Of a stretch of DNA of 64,000 nt, positions 33,259-41,468 are shown in pieces. Under the pieces are notes generated by a model, which was given only the letters and a program-made list of their open reading frames with translations, searched no databases and was not told the origin of the DNA. Both the position numbers and the translations under genes were made by a program. Source of the stretch: Bradyrhizobium sp. Ec3.3 (GTDB lineage Bacteria > Pseudomonadota > Alphaproteobacteria > Rhizobiales > Xanthobacteraceae); the NCBI RefSeq assembly GCF_000472925.1, contig NZ_AXAS01000041.1:25969-89968 (forward strand), in the 5' to 3' direction. The first letter of the stretch is position 1; every line of letters starts with the position of its first letter.

Positions 33259-33636
33259 ATGCAGGACGAGCCCACGCCCATCGAACTGACCAAGGCTGTC
33301 GCCGACTTCCTGCGCAGCGACATCACGCCCCTGATCACCGGCCACCAGGCGTTCAAGCTGCGCGTGGCCATCAACGCCCTCGATCTTGTGACGCGGCAGT
33401 TGGCGCTGGAGGAGGAAAGCGATGCGAAGGAGGTGGCGCGGCTGCGCGCGCTGCTTGGTATGGACGGCTCCGTGACCGAGCTCAACCGCGCGCTCGCGGA
33501 GCGCATCGCGAAGGGCGAGGCGGATCTCGCAACGCCGGGCCTCGCCGGGCATCTCTGGCAGACCACGATGGACAAGCTCGCGGTGGATCAGCCGAACTAC
33601 GCGTCTTACAAGCGGGAGCTGTCGAGGGGTGGGTAG
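33259..33636 (+). CDS. DUF6285-family small protein
   Basis: A 125-residue, mainly helical soluble protein (PTPIELTKAVADFLRSDI; FKLRVAINALDLVTRQLAL; LWQTTMDKLAVDQPNYASYKREL). The ATG at 33259 lies 2 bp after the kinase stop. Proteins of this type regularly accompany APH-like kinases and acyl-CoA dehydrogenases, so an accessory role for the kinase is likely. No enzymatic motif is visible. A perfect palindromic repeat follows at 33651. Confidence 0.8.
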   Translation: MQDEPTPIELTKAVADFLRSDITPLITGHQAFKLRVAINALDLVTRQLALEEESDAKEVARLRALLGMDGSVTELNRALAERIAKGEADLATPGLAGHLWQTTMDKLAVDQPNYASYKRELSRGG

Positions 33637-33650
33637 GTGGTTCCCATTCT

Positions 33651-33732
33651 CCGTCATTGCGAGCGCAGCGAAGCAATCCAGAATCTTTCCGCGGTGACAG
33701 TCTGGATTGCTTCGCTGCGCTCGCAATGACGG
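33651..33732. repeat. Palindromic intergenic repeat, CCGTCATTGCGAG family (copy 3, near-perfect)
   Basis: 32 bp arms (CCGTCATTGCGAGCGCAGCG continuing AAGCAATCCAGA, and its reverse complement) around an ~18 bp centre. This is the best-preserved copy of the family, so it may be recently amplified. Confidence 0.85.
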
Positions 33733-33762
33733 CGTTGGGACAGTCGCGCCACTCTCTCCGCT

Positions 33763-33804
33763 GTCATTCCGGGGCTCGCGCCTGTCGGCGCGTCCCGGAA
33801 TGAC
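33763..33804. repeat. Palindromic repeat GTCATTCCGGG / CCCGGAATGAC
   Basis: Perfect 11 bp outer arms with an inner GCGCC/GGCGC hairpin. It lies directly after copy 3 and before the convergent crotonase gene; probable terminator-like structure. Confidence 0.75.
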
Positions 33805-33819
33805 GAAGGGGGAGAGACC

Positions 33820-34599
33820 CTACCGCCCCAGCCACTTCGGCGGCCGCTTCTCGGAAAACGCCTTGGGTCCCTCGATGTAGTCCTGCGAGGCGACCATCGC
33901 TTTCACGGCCGGGTACTCCCGCTGCTCCTCGATCGCCTGCTCAAGCGAGACACCGAGTCCCTTCTGGATGGTCTGCTTCGATGCGCGGATCGACATTGGC
34001 GAGTTCTTGGTGATCATCTCCGCCCAGCGCAGCGCGGCGTTGAGCGCCTCGCCCTGCGGAACCACCTCGTTGACGAAGCCGAGCTCGAGACCTTCCTTGG
34101 CGCTGACGTGACGCGCGGTGAGGATCATGCCCATGGCTCGCTTCAATCCGATCTGGCGCGGCAGGCGATGCAGGCCGCCGGCGAGCGCGGCAAGGCCGAC
34201 CCGCGGCTCGGGCAGCGCGAAGGTTGCGTTTTCAGAGGCGATGATCAGGTCGCAGGCGAGCGCGATCTCGAAGCCGCCGCCCATGGCGACGCCGTTGACG
34301 GCGGCGATGATCGGCTTGTCGCAGTCGGAGCGCGAAGTGAGCCCGGCAAAGCCGCCCTTGTCCCAGCCGCGTTTTCCTCCGGCTGCCTGCCATTTCAGGT
34401 CGTTGCCGGCGCAGAACGCCTTGTCGCCGGCGCCGGTGACGATCGCGATCCACTGTTCGGGATCGGCGGAGAAATCGTCAAACACCTTGTTGAGCTCGAA
34501 ATGCGCGTCGGTGTGCAGCGCGTTGTAGACCTCGGGACGCGAGAGCGTGACGATGGTGATTGGACCCTTGCGTTCCACTTTGGAAAATTTCAGCTCCAT
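33820..34599 (-). CDS. Enoyl-CoA hydratase/isomerase family protein
   Basis: A 259-residue crotonase with the oxyanion-hole segments TGAGDKAFCAGNDLKWQA and NGVAMGGGFEIALACDLI, followed by ALPEPRVGLAALAGGLHRLPRQIG. The usual PGAGG of hydratases is LAAGG-like here. The protein probably hydrates or isomerises an unsaturated acyl-CoA. It is divergent from the acyl-CoA dehydrogenase at 34814, with a 23 bp imperfect palindrome between them (34674-34696), so shared control is likely. Confidence 0.9.
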   Translation of the reverse strand: MELKFSKVERKGPITIVTLSRPEVYNALHTDAHFELNKVFDDFSADPEQWIAIVTGAGDKAFCAGNDLKWQAAGGKRGWDKGGFAGLTSRSDCDKPIIAAVNGVAMGGGFEIALACDLIIASENATFALPEPRVGLAALAGGLHRLPRQIGLKRAMGMILTARHVSAKEGLELGFVNEVVPQGEALNAALRWAEMITKNSPMSIRASKQTIQKGLGVSLEQAIEEQREYPAVKAMVASQDYIEGPKAFSEKRPPKWLGR

Positions 34600-34673
34600 G
34601 GTCGCTCCCGCATCTTCTGTTGGAAGGAATTGATCCCCATACTAACGCGCGTCCGAATGTGAGCACCATCCAA

Positions 34674-34696
34674 TTGCGCAAGCGCGCGTTGCGTAA
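34674..34696. promoter_or_regulatory. Candidate operator TTGCGCAA-N7-TTGCGTAA
   Basis: Imperfect 23 bp palindrome between the divergent crotonase and acyl-CoA dehydrogenase genes; a further TTAACGCAA (reverse TTGCGTTAA) lies at 34774-34782. The repeated half-sites could bind a TetR-type fatty-acid regulator, but none is encoded nearby. Confidence 0.4.
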
Positions 34697-34813
34697 GTCG
34701 CGCCTCTCGGCTTGCTTGACTTGCCCACGCTCTTCTCACCTTAATTGCAGCAAGCAACAACGCGCGTAGCGCCTTAACGCAAAATCAACAAGACTGATCC
34801 GGGAGAGACTACC

Positions 34814-36088
34814 GTGGATTTCTCATTGCCTGCCGATCTCGTCGCCTATCTCGAAGAGCTCGACCGTTTCATCGAACGCGAGATCAAGCCGATGGAGAAG
34901 GCCGACGACAACATCCGCTTCTTCGACCATCGCCGCGAATGGGCGCGCACCGATTTCGAGAATGGCGGCCTGCCGCGGCATGAATGGGAAGCGCTGCTGC
35001 GCAAGGCAAAGGACGCCGCGGATGCCGCCGGTCATCTGCGCTTTGCCGTGGCGAGGCAATATGGCGGCAAGGACGGCTCAAATCTCTGGATGGCTGTGAT
35101 CCGCGAGCATTTCGCCGCAAAAGGCCTCGGCCTGCACAACGATCTTCAGAACGAGCATTCCATCGTCGGCAATTTCCCCGTCGTGACCATGCTGGACCGC
35201 TACGGCCGCGACGACCAGAAGGCGATGATCGACGGCTCGATCAGGGGGAAGTATCGCATCACCTTCGGCCTGACCGAGCCGCATCACGGCTCTGACGCAA
35301 CGCATATGGAGACGCGCGCGGTGCCGGCGACGCGCGACAACGTCAAGGGCTGGATCATCAACGGCGAGAAGATGTGGACGACAGGGATGCACGTCGCCAC
35401 CCACTGTGCGCTGTTTGCGCGCACGAGCGGCAATGATGGCGATGCGCGCGGCATCACCTGTTTTTTGGTGCCGGCGAACAGCGATGGCGTCAAGGTCGAA
35501 GAATATATGTGGACCTTCAACATGCCGACCGACCATCCGCGTGTCAGCTTCACCGACGTGTTCGTGCCTGAGGATGCGCTGTTCGGCGAGGTCGGCCGGG
35601 GACTCTCGCTCGCGCAATGTTTTGTCCACCAGAACCGCATCCGGCAGGCGGCAAGCTCGCTTGGTGCTGCCGTCTACTGCATCAACGAGAGCGTGAAATA
35701 TGCGCGCGAGCGAAAGCCGTTCGGCAAGGCGCTCGCGGAGAACCAGGCGATCCAGTTCCCGCTGGTCGAGCTTGCCACCCAAGCCGAGATGCTGCGCCTG
35801 TTGATCCGCAAGACCGCCTGGGAGATGGACAAGCTCACCGAGGAGCAGATCGAGCGCACGCTCTCCGACCGCGTCTCGATGTGCAACTACTGGGCAAACC
35901 GCCTGTGCTGCGAAGCCGCCGACCGCGCCATGCAGGTCCATGGCGGCATGGGCTATTCACGCCACAAGCCCTTTGAGCACATCTACCGCCACCACCGCCG
36001 CTACCGCATCACCGAAGGCAGCGAGGAAATCCAGATGCGGAAGGTGGCGGGGTTTTTGTTCGGGTACATGGGTCCGGGGAAGCATTGA
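34814..36088 (+). CDS. Acyl-CoA dehydrogenase
   Basis: A 424-residue acyl-CoA dehydrogenase beginning with GTG 34814 after GGGAGAG. The flavin/substrate segment reads FGLTEPHHGSDATHMETR (about 155-172), then WIINGEKMWTTGMHVATH. The C-terminal domain contains QVHGGMGYSRHKPFEHIYRHHRRYRI (split here) and ITEGSEEIQMRKVAGFLFG, where the Glu-containing TEGSEE block is the usual catalytic/FAD region. The enzyme would oxidise an acyl-CoA for beta-oxidation, passing electrons to ETF. It is divergent from the crotonase and ends the core-like half of the window. Confidence 0.9.
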   Translation: MDFSLPADLVAYLEELDRFIEREIKPMEKADDNIRFFDHRREWARTDFENGGLPRHEWEALLRKAKDAADAAGHLRFAVARQYGGKDGSNLWMAVIREHFAAKGLGLHNDLQNEHSIVGNFPVVTMLDRYGRDDQKAMIDGSIRGKYRITFGLTEPHHGSDATHMETRAVPATRDNVKGWIINGEKMWTTGMHVATHCALFARTSGNDGDARGITCFLVPANSDGVKVEEYMWTFNMPTDHPRVSFTDVFVPEDALFGEVGRGLSLAQCFVHQNRIRQAASSLGAAVYCINESVKYARERKPFGKALAENQAIQFPLVELATQAEMLRLLIRKTAWEMDKLTEEQIERTLSDRVSMCNYWANRLCCEAADRAMQVHGGMGYSRHKPFEHIYRHHRRYRITEGSEEIQMRKVAGFLFGYMGPGKH

Positions 36089-36585
36089 GACTTGCGGATA
36101 GCGCCGCGCGTTGAGTGGCGCTTAGTGCGACGTCTCTCACCCCGAGTCGTCCCGGGGCGCGCGAAGCGCGAGCCCGGTATCCATACCCCCAGGGAGAAAT
36201 CGTGGCGCGAGATCGGAGTTAAGAGTCTTCGAACTCAATCCTGTGGTTATGGGGTCAAGCCCATTCTCCCCGGGATTTTTGGCAGGTTCCGTCGCTGGGC
36301 CCCAATAGGCCCTTGTTTCACGACGGCCCTCGGTTGCATTGGCTGAAACTAACTGGACGCCAAGACCGTTCTGGAGCTCAAGCTTACAAGCGCCTTCAAC
36401 TCTGACAGCGAACTGAAGAATGTAATTCTAGTCGTGTTTCGATCCTTCGCGTTTTTACACAGTCAGGGTCATTTGCTGCGGACCTAAAGCCCTACGGCAC
36501 CCAACCGCCGCAAGCCTCTGAAAGCAGACACGATCTGCGCGTCACAATGCATGCTCGATGCCCTCACAAACCGAGGAGTACGATC
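36089..36585. other. Intergenic boundary between core-like and accessory DNA
   Basis: Holds a degraded palindromic repeat half (36122-36190, GTCCCGGGGC / CGCGAAGCGCG) and repeat family B copy 1 (36360-36472). Short open frames here have poor composition and no recognisable domains. Base composition becomes visibly less GC-rich from about 36.2 kb. Confidence 0.6.
36360..36472. repeat. Dispersed repeat family B, copy 1
   Basis: About 113 bp matching 53661-53773 in direct orientation with roughly fifteen mismatches by hand alignment. The best block is GAATGTAATTCTAGYCGTGT followed by TTCGATCCTTCGCG and TTTTTACACAG. Copy 1 lies 114 bp before the recombinase start codon. Confidence 0.75.
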
Positions 36586-37356
36586 ATGCCAGACGAAGAC
36601 AGCCTCTCCACCAAAGCTCGCCGCATCCCCTGGAACAAGGGCAAGCTGATCGGCGCCAAACCTCCGCTGCGGCCAAACCAAGTCTGGTCGATCCGAACCC
36701 GGCTCCTGATCGAAAGACGGCCCCGCGACCTTGCCCTTTTCAACCTTGCGATCGACAGCAAGTTGCGTGGTTGCGACGTCGTCGCCTTGAGGGTCGAAGA
36801 TGTCGCTCCGAATGGCTATGCGGTCGATCGTGCGACCGTCCGGCAGAAGAAGACCGGGAGACCGGTCAAGTTCGAGTTGACGGATCAAACCCGGCAAGCC
36901 GTTGACGACTTCTTGAAGGAAGCCGGCAAGAGGCCAGGTGAGTATTTGTTCACTGGGCGCCGTGGCCGCGATCGGGCGATGACAACCCGCCAATATGCTC
37001 GCCTTCTTGCCGATTGGGTGGCAAGCATCGGGCTTGACCCGAGGGTGTTTGGTACCCACTCGCTGCGCCGGACCAAGGCAACGCTGATCTACCGCCGCAC
37101 AGGGAATTTGCGAGCCGTGCAGCTCTTGCTCGGCCACACCAAGATCGAAAGCACGGTCCGCTATCTCGGCATCGAGGTTGACGACGCGCTCGCGATCGCC
37201 GAACAAGTTGATGTCAGAAACACTAGGCAGAGCGGACATGCTCTGCCCGTGGGCCATCAGCCGCTTCGGGCCATGTCCGGACTCATGCGTCGCGAGAAAT
37301 CGCGTGCTATTCGATCATTTCGTCGGCACGGCCGAGCAGCTTCGGTGGCGGATTGA
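36586..37356 (+). CDS. Tyrosine recombinase/integrase with foreign C-terminal tail
   Basis: A 256-residue phage-integrase-family recombinase. ATG 36586 follows GAGGAG. It lacks an N-terminal core-binding domain of normal length; the catalytic domain (about 35-200) shows the first Arg in DSKLRGCDVVALRVEDV, the second-Arg box THSLRRTKATLIYRR, LLGHTKIESTVRYLGIE with His and the nucleophile Tyr. Homologues usually stop just after AIAEQVDV; here about 45 further residues come from reading through a repeat fragment, so the natural stop seems lost. It could move the surrounding accessory segment, or be a stand-alone, possibly inactive, remnant. Confidence 0.82.
   Translation: MPDEDSLSTKARRIPWNKGKLIGAKPPLRPNQVWSIRTRLLIERRPRDLALFNLAIDSKLRGCDVVALRVEDVAPNGYAVDRATVRQKKTGRPVKFELTDQTRQAVDDFLKEAGKRPGEYLFTGRRGRDRAMTTRQYARLLADWVASIGLDPRVFGTHSLRRTKATLIYRRTGNLRAVQLLLGHTKIESTVRYLGIEVDDALAIAEQVDVRNTRQSGHALPVGHQPLRAMSGLMRREKSRAIRSFRRHGRAASVAD
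37307..37352 (-). pseudogene. 3' remnant of an ABC substrate-binding (ABC_sub_bind) gene
   Basis: The reverse strand encodes PPPKLLGRADEMIE then TAG, matching the end of the intact gene at 52491-53489 (PPSLLARADEVIE then TGA). Repeat-A-like sequence follows downstream in both places (GGCCATGTCCGGACTCATGC here). The fragment overlaps the extra tail of the recombinase, showing that the recombinase 3' end was rearranged. Confidence 0.65.
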
Positions 37357-37390
37357 GGTGGGACGGGATTTTGGCCACTTTGGGAGACTG

Positions 37391-39208
37391 TTATTCAGGT
37401 AGTCCGGCCGCCCGCAGGGCCTGAACCCAGCTCGCGAAATGTTCCGGTCGACCAAATGTAGCCCAATCCTTTAGATTGGAGAGGCGCTGCTTTGGATGGA
37501 GCTGTAGTAGATGCTCGATTGCTTTCTTTGCTTGCTCCAGTCGTCCTGCCATCGCATAGCTTGCAGCCGAGACACGGATTGCCACCACAAAATCTGGCTC
37601 CTCTAGCAATCCTCTCTCGGCCCAGTTGCACGCTTCGTCGTAGCGACCTGCAAGGAAGTGAGAAAACGCAATCCCACATAGCCCTCTAGATGTGAGCGGA
37701 TCGAGCGGGCTCAATCGCATCGCTTGTGCTAAGCGCTGGATTGCCTCGTCGGGCTCGCCGCGCCAAGCACTCACCCATCCGCCGTGATACCACGCCCAGG
37801 CTAAGCTCGGATTGAGTAGGGCAGCCCGGTCAATGCAGGCGGCAGCCTCTTCAAGATCACCTAAATGCGCAAGCGCAAACCCGCCAGTGCAAAGTGCAAA
37901 TGCGTCATCCCTGCCCAATTTGATCGCCCGGCGCCCCAGGCGTTCCATTTCGACACGCTCTTGGATTTCGTTGGTCCTCCAACCGTTCGCCTTCCGCCAA
38001 GTGTAACACCGTGCTGCCATGCCAAAGGCCGAGGCAAAAGCCGGATCGAGCTCGATTGCCCGGTAGAACTGTCCCAGCGCGACGCTAACGGCCTCGCCTG
38101 TCCCCTGGTAAAAGCTCGCCATGCCGCGCAAATAGTGGTCGTAAGCGTTCAGGTTCTCAGTCGGCTTTCGCTGGGCGCGCTCGATCTCGGCCAGGACAAC
38201 TTTCGGCGCAACCGCTCCCACGACGCTCGTGGTTATCTTGTCCTGAAGATCAAAAATGTCCTCCAATCCCCCCTCGAACCGATCCGCCCAAAGGTGTGCC
38301 CCGGTGGCGGCGTCGATCAGCTGCCCGGTGATGCGCAGCCGATTTGCCGCCTTGCGAACGCTCCCTTCCAGCATGTAGCGTACACCAAGCTCGCGCCCAA
38401 CCTGCTTTACGTCGACGGCGCGCCCCTTGTAGGTGAAGGTCGAGTTGCGGGCGATGACGAACAGCGCCTTGAAATGGGACAGCGCTGTGATGATGTCATC
38501 GACCATTCCATCGGCAAAGTAATCCTGCTCCGGATCGCCGCTCATGTTGGTGAATGGCATGACAGCAATGGAGGGTTTGTCGGGTAGCGGTAGCAGGGAT
38601 GCGGACGTCCGGCTTGCAGGAACTTCGACAAGACGTGCCCGATAGGCATGCACTGGACGAGCTATATTTTTTAGCTGCTGATTTCCCATGTCTTCGAAAG
38701 AAACGTCGAGCTTCCCTGAAACTTGCCGGTAAACGTCATCGGACACGCAAATGCCGCCGGGCTCCGCGATGCCTTCCAGCCTTGCTGCGATATTCACGCC
38801 GTCCCCTAAGATGTCGTCGCCATCGATCAACACGTCGCTCAAGTTGATGCCCATGCGGAACAACATGCGTCGCTCCTCCGGTACATCCCTATTGCGCTCT
38901 CTCATGAGTTTCTGGACTGCGACGGCGCAATCGACGGCGGCAACGATCGATGGGAACTCCAAGAGCACACCGTCCCCGGTCGTCTTGACGATTCTGCCGC
39001 TGAAGCTGGCCACGATCGGATCGACCGCTGCGCGATGCTCGTGCAGCGTCCTCGCTGTACCGGCTTCATCAAGACCCATAAGCCGGCTGTAGCCGGCGAC
39101 GTCAGCCGCCAGGATGGCCGTGAGCCGTCGCTGAACGCGCTCCGAAGCCAAATTGCCACCTCTGGGTTGCCGAAGGGCACCATAGCTCCGTCCGCATTTG
39201 TTCGCCAT
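37391..39208 (-). CDS. Class-III adenylate/guanylate cyclase with TolB-like and TPR regions
   Basis: A 605-residue soluble protein. Residues about 25-190 form a class-III cyclase domain: metal Asp in ILAADVAGYSRLMG, second Asp in KTTGDGVLLEF, and substrate/transition-state residues around GDGVNIAARLEGIA. Residues about 210-340 are the TolB/FlgO-like segment (SIAVMPFTNMSGDPEQDYFADG; YMLEGSVRK; ATGAHLWADRF). Residues about 350-600 are TPR-like helices ending in a SEL1/TPR tail. This architecture is common and abundant in Bradyrhizobium. It would make cAMP in response to a partner bound by the TPRs. No membrane helix is seen. Monocistronic, convergent with the recombinase. Confidence 0.9.
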   Translation of the reverse strand: MANKCGRSYGALRQPRGGNLASERVQRRLTAILAADVAGYSRLMGLDEAGTARTLHEHRAAVDPIVASFSGRIVKTTGDGVLLEFPSIVAAVDCAVAVQKLMRERNRDVPEERRMLFRMGINLSDVLIDGDDILGDGVNIAARLEGIAEPGGICVSDDVYRQVSGKLDVSFEDMGNQQLKNIARPVHAYRARLVEVPASRTSASLLPLPDKPSIAVMPFTNMSGDPEQDYFADGMVDDIITALSHFKALFVIARNSTFTYKGRAVDVKQVGRELGVRYMLEGSVRKAANRLRITGQLIDAATGAHLWADRFEGGLEDIFDLQDKITTSVVGAVAPKVVLAEIERAQRKPTENLNAYDHYLRGMASFYQGTGEAVSVALGQFYRAIELDPAFASAFGMAARCYTWRKANGWRTNEIQERVEMERLGRRAIKLGRDDAFALCTGGFALAHLGDLEEAAACIDRAALLNPSLAWAWYHGGWVSAWRGEPDEAIQRLAQAMRLSPLDPLTSRGLCGIAFSHFLAGRYDEACNWAERGLLEEPDFVVAIRVSAASYAMAGRLEQAKKAIEHLLQLHPKQRLSNLKDWATFGRPEHFASWVQALRAAGLPE

Positions 39209-39724
39209 GGCCGCTCGTCCCCTCGGTGGGGGTGCGGCATCTCGACGGCCGGAGGAAACTGCCTGCCCGAGCCTCTGTTCGTCGTGTCCGCTGCCGTTCG
39301 ATGTCTGCTCTTCTCCCCGAAAGCGACCTACTTACTGCGCGGCAGCAAAATGACGCGAAGGGCCAATAACAGACCATCGGCCCCCACGATCACGCGGTAC
39401 CTGCGGGCACCTCTCGCCGCCTTGTCGCTGTCGATGCGGAATACTCGCCCGAGGAGAGCAACCCCACGAGCTCGCCTGGAAGGGGCGGGATCGAACCCGA
39501 CTTACGGCCGTCGGAAGTGCTGGTGTGATCTCGCCAGGGAGGCCGCTCGGGTAGATGTGCCGTTCTGGTCACAGTCTGCGCAGAAAACGGCGTGCGCGCC
39601 TGTTCGCCTTATTCGATGACTTTTTGTGCGGAACATTGGTCGCGCGCTCGACTTTCAACTACCGCCGAGCCCCGCAGTGTAGCCTGGAGCTGGACGCGGA
39701 ATTGAAGGCGAAGAGGAGATCATC
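39209..39724. other. Non-coding stretch between cyclase and glycine-rich gene
   Basis: Contains repeat A copy 1 (39290-39376) and a T-arm-like sequence GGGATCGAACCCG on the reverse strand that does not build a tRNA. A strong ribosome site AAGAGGAG at 39711-39718 belongs to the next gene. No convincing gene is seen. Confidence 0.6.
39290..39376. repeat. Dispersed repeat family A, copy 1
   Basis: Carries the family hallmarks TGTCCGCT, CCGAAAGCGACC, GCGGC..CAAAATGACGCGAAGGGCCA. Other copies: 40422, 46653, 51068, 52353, 53768, 54946 and 59767. All lie between genes of the accessory half. Confidence 0.7.
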
Positions 39725-40309
<585 letters not shown>

Positions 40310-40421
40310 GCCGGCCACGACCAGCAGTTTGCATCGAGCTTCGCGCTCCGAGGCAGGACATCGCAGCCGTCCGACCAGTTGGTCTGAAGTAGTCAGATCG
40401 ACACTCAACAATGTCGCTTGT

Positions 40422-40540
40422 GGGTCATTCTCGACCGATTCCGCCTATCATGACCGACATCCGATGTCCGCTTCGCCCCGCTTGCGACCGAACCGGCGTG
40501 GCACTGCAATATGTCGCGCTCGGCCAGAATCAGAAGTTGA
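40422..40540. repeat. Dispersed repeat family A, copy 2
   Basis: Nearly full-length copy: GGGTCATTCTCGACCGATTC, GATGTCCGCTTCG, GCAATATGTCGCGCTCGGCC. It fills the gap between the glycine-rich gene and the membrane-fusion gene. Confidence 0.75.
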
Positions 40541-40571
40541 CCGAAGACAAAAAGCCGCCTTGTCAGCCGCC

Positions 40572-41441
40572 TTACTTCGCTGGGATCACCGATTGTAGGG
40601 TTACGTTGAGGCCCGGCCTCAACAGATAGTCTGGGTTCGGAAACTCCACAGCGATCTGGGTCGTCTGCGTTGCTACATCGAACTCGTAGCTCCCCGCGGC
40701 GAGACGTCCCCTGTGTGGATACTTGTCGCTGTTTGGCAGGACGATGCCGAACTCACGCCGCTCGGCAATCTGCTCAATGCTCGGGACCGTTTCGCCGCGC
40801 TGAAAATACATGGCGGCAGGCGCCTGGCCGACCACATGGATCGGATCCAATTGGACGATGGTGGCGAGACGACTCTGATCGCGCGCCTCCTTGGTGATGT
40901 ACGCTCCTTCCTTGACCAAGGGACGACTGATGATACCAGAGATTGGCGCGTAAAGCTTCGTTTGCTGCAAGACCAGTTCGGCAAGCTGCAGGTTGGCGCG
41001 CGCTTGGTCGGCCTTGGCCGCGGCGAGATCCCGCTGTGCTTCCACTTCCAGCAATTGGATTTGGGAGTTAACGTTGCGGGTCCGGAGGGTCTGCGCGTTC
41101 TTCAGCTTCACCTCGACGAGGCGCAATTGCGCCTCCGCCTCTTTCAGGCTTGCCTGGGCCACGGCGACAGATAGTTCTTTGTCCTTTGACGCGAACTCGA
41201 ACAGAAGATCGCCGTTCTTGACCAGTTGTCCGGCTGTGAAGTTGATCTTGAGCAGAAGTCCATCGATTCGGGGCGCCACTTCCGCTTCGCGCGCCGCAGC
41301 CACCGTTCCCTTGTACTCAAGGACGTCAGGCGCGGCCGGTTGCTGCGCGGCGGCCGCCTGGATCATCAGGCAAGCCACAGCGAATGTCGGGATGATCCGC
41401 AGACGGAGCGATCTCAGGCTGTCGATCTCAATTGCGCTCAT
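40572..41441 (-). CDS. HlyD/RND-type membrane-fusion (periplasmic adaptor) protein, orphan
   Basis: A 289-residue adaptor with signal peptide (about 1-33, ending AAAA before QQPAAPD), a lipoyl/barrel-sandwich segment (VLEYKGTVAAAREAEVAPRIDGLLLKI split, about 42-70), a short alpha-hairpin (AQASLKEAEAQLRLVEVKLKN; AAKADQARANLQLAELVLQQTKL) and the second lipoyl half YAPISGIISRPLVKEGAYI. The beta-barrel and a short C-terminus follow. It links an inner-membrane pump to an outer-membrane channel, but no RND or ABC pump gene is adjacent. It is third in a probable operon after the GH1 and BASS genes (27 bp gap). Confidence 0.85.
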   Translation of the reverse strand: MSAIEIDSLRSLRLRIIPTFAVACLMIQAAAAQQPAAPDVLEYKGTVAAAREAEVAPRIDGLLLKINFTAGQLVKNGDLLFEFASKDKELSVAVAQASLKEAEAQLRLVEVKLKNAQTLRTRNVNSQIQLLEVEAQRDLAAAKADQARANLQLAELVLQQTKLYAPISGIISRPLVKEGAYITKEARDQSRLATIVQLDPIHVVGQAPAAMYFQRGETVPSIEQIAERREFGIVLPNSDKYPHRGRLAAGSYEFDVATQTTQIAVEFPNPDYLLRPGLNVTLQSVIPAK

Positions 41442-41468
41442 TGCAGCCTCCTGTGAAGTTACTCGTAT

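Noticed and set aside
36092..36346. Small frame after the acyl-CoA dehydrogenase
   Set aside because: It spans a degraded palindromic repeat and lacks a ribosome site or recognisable sequence.
36484..37257. Reverse-strand frame opposite the recombinase
   Set aside because: The plus-strand recombinase has catalytic motifs and a ribosome site; the reverse frame has neither.
39478..39500. tRNA-like T-arm (GGGATCGAACCCG, reverse strand) as a possible tRNA gene or attachment site
   Set aside because: The stem does not pair properly beyond three bases and no matching acceptor, D-arm or anticodon arm can be built upstream.
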